From positions 1-5,581 of the forward strand of contig JAGLEA010000107.1 of assembly GCA_023145315.1 (NCBI GenBank): a DNA stretch of 5,581 nt, read 5' to 3'. How positions within the stretch are numbered: the first letter of the stretch is position 1; each line of letters opens with the position of its first letter. Positions 5,502-5,581 of the stretch are shown here, in pieces. The notes under the pieces are model-generated. The model was not told the origin of the DNA and searched no databases. It saw nothing but the letters and a program-made list of their open reading frames with translations. The position numbers and the translations under genes were made by a program. The DNA is from Psychrilyobacter sp. Its GTDB lineage: Bacteria; Fusobacteriota; Fusobacteriia; Fusobacteriales; Fusobacteriaceae.

Positions 5502-5581
5502 GAGTAAATATTTAGTGGAAAAAAAAGAAAGTAATAAAAAAAGAAAATCTTCTAATGAAAAGTAAGTATCTACCCAAATAG
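5502..5581. other. A-rich terminal stretch with no gene seen
   Basis: Eighty A-rich bases follow the terminator. The only + strand ATG near the end (ATGAAAAGTAAG, from 5555) stops after eight codons and has no ribosome binding site. The stretch probably belongs to the spacer or promoter region of a gene beyond the window. Confidence 0.5.

Overview
The window is AT-rich, with frequent AGA and ATA codons, and all its genes lie on the + strand. It combines diderm outer-membrane secretion and lipoprotein genes (a CsgG-family pore and a GNA1162/DUF799 lipoprotein), a SepF-type division protein more familiar from Gram-positives, and a butyrate-forming ptb-buk pair. Together these point to an anaerobic, fermentative member of the Fusobacteriota (Fusobacterium, Cetobacterium, Ilyobacter or Propionigenium type). 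The lineage is inferred from gene content and composition, and the genus cannot be fixed from here.

Left part (1-1655), envelope and division. The 3' end of a CsgG/HfaB-family gene enters from the left edge. One base after its stop comes a DUF799 lipoprotein gene, whose stop codon is followed almost at once by a short sepF. The spacing indicates one transcript. The first two proteins probably work together at the outer membrane; SepF is a cytoplasmic partner of FtsZ.

Middle (1720-2679), nucleoside salvage. A PfkB-family kinase looks strongly like pseudouridine kinase (PsuK). Its usual partner PsuG is not in the window. The 134-bp A-rich gap after it has no recognisable terminator and may hold the promoter of the next operon.

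Right part (2814-4813), energy metabolism. ptb and buk are complete, adjacent and in the classical order. They convert butyryl-CoA to butyryl phosphate and then to butyrate plus ATP. Both have unusual G-run ribosome binding sites.

Right end (4914-5501), ribosome hibernation. A long-form hpf gene is preceded by an 18-bp near-palindrome and followed by a clear intrinsic terminator with a UUCG loop. The remaining 80 bases are A-rich with no gene seen.

No tRNA, rRNA, CRISPR, insertion sequence or other mobile element was found. I see no convincing undescribed multi-gene system. The points most worth a second look are the membrane-anchor-less SepF behind the CsgG/DUF799 pair, the lone psuK, and the dyad in front of hpf.
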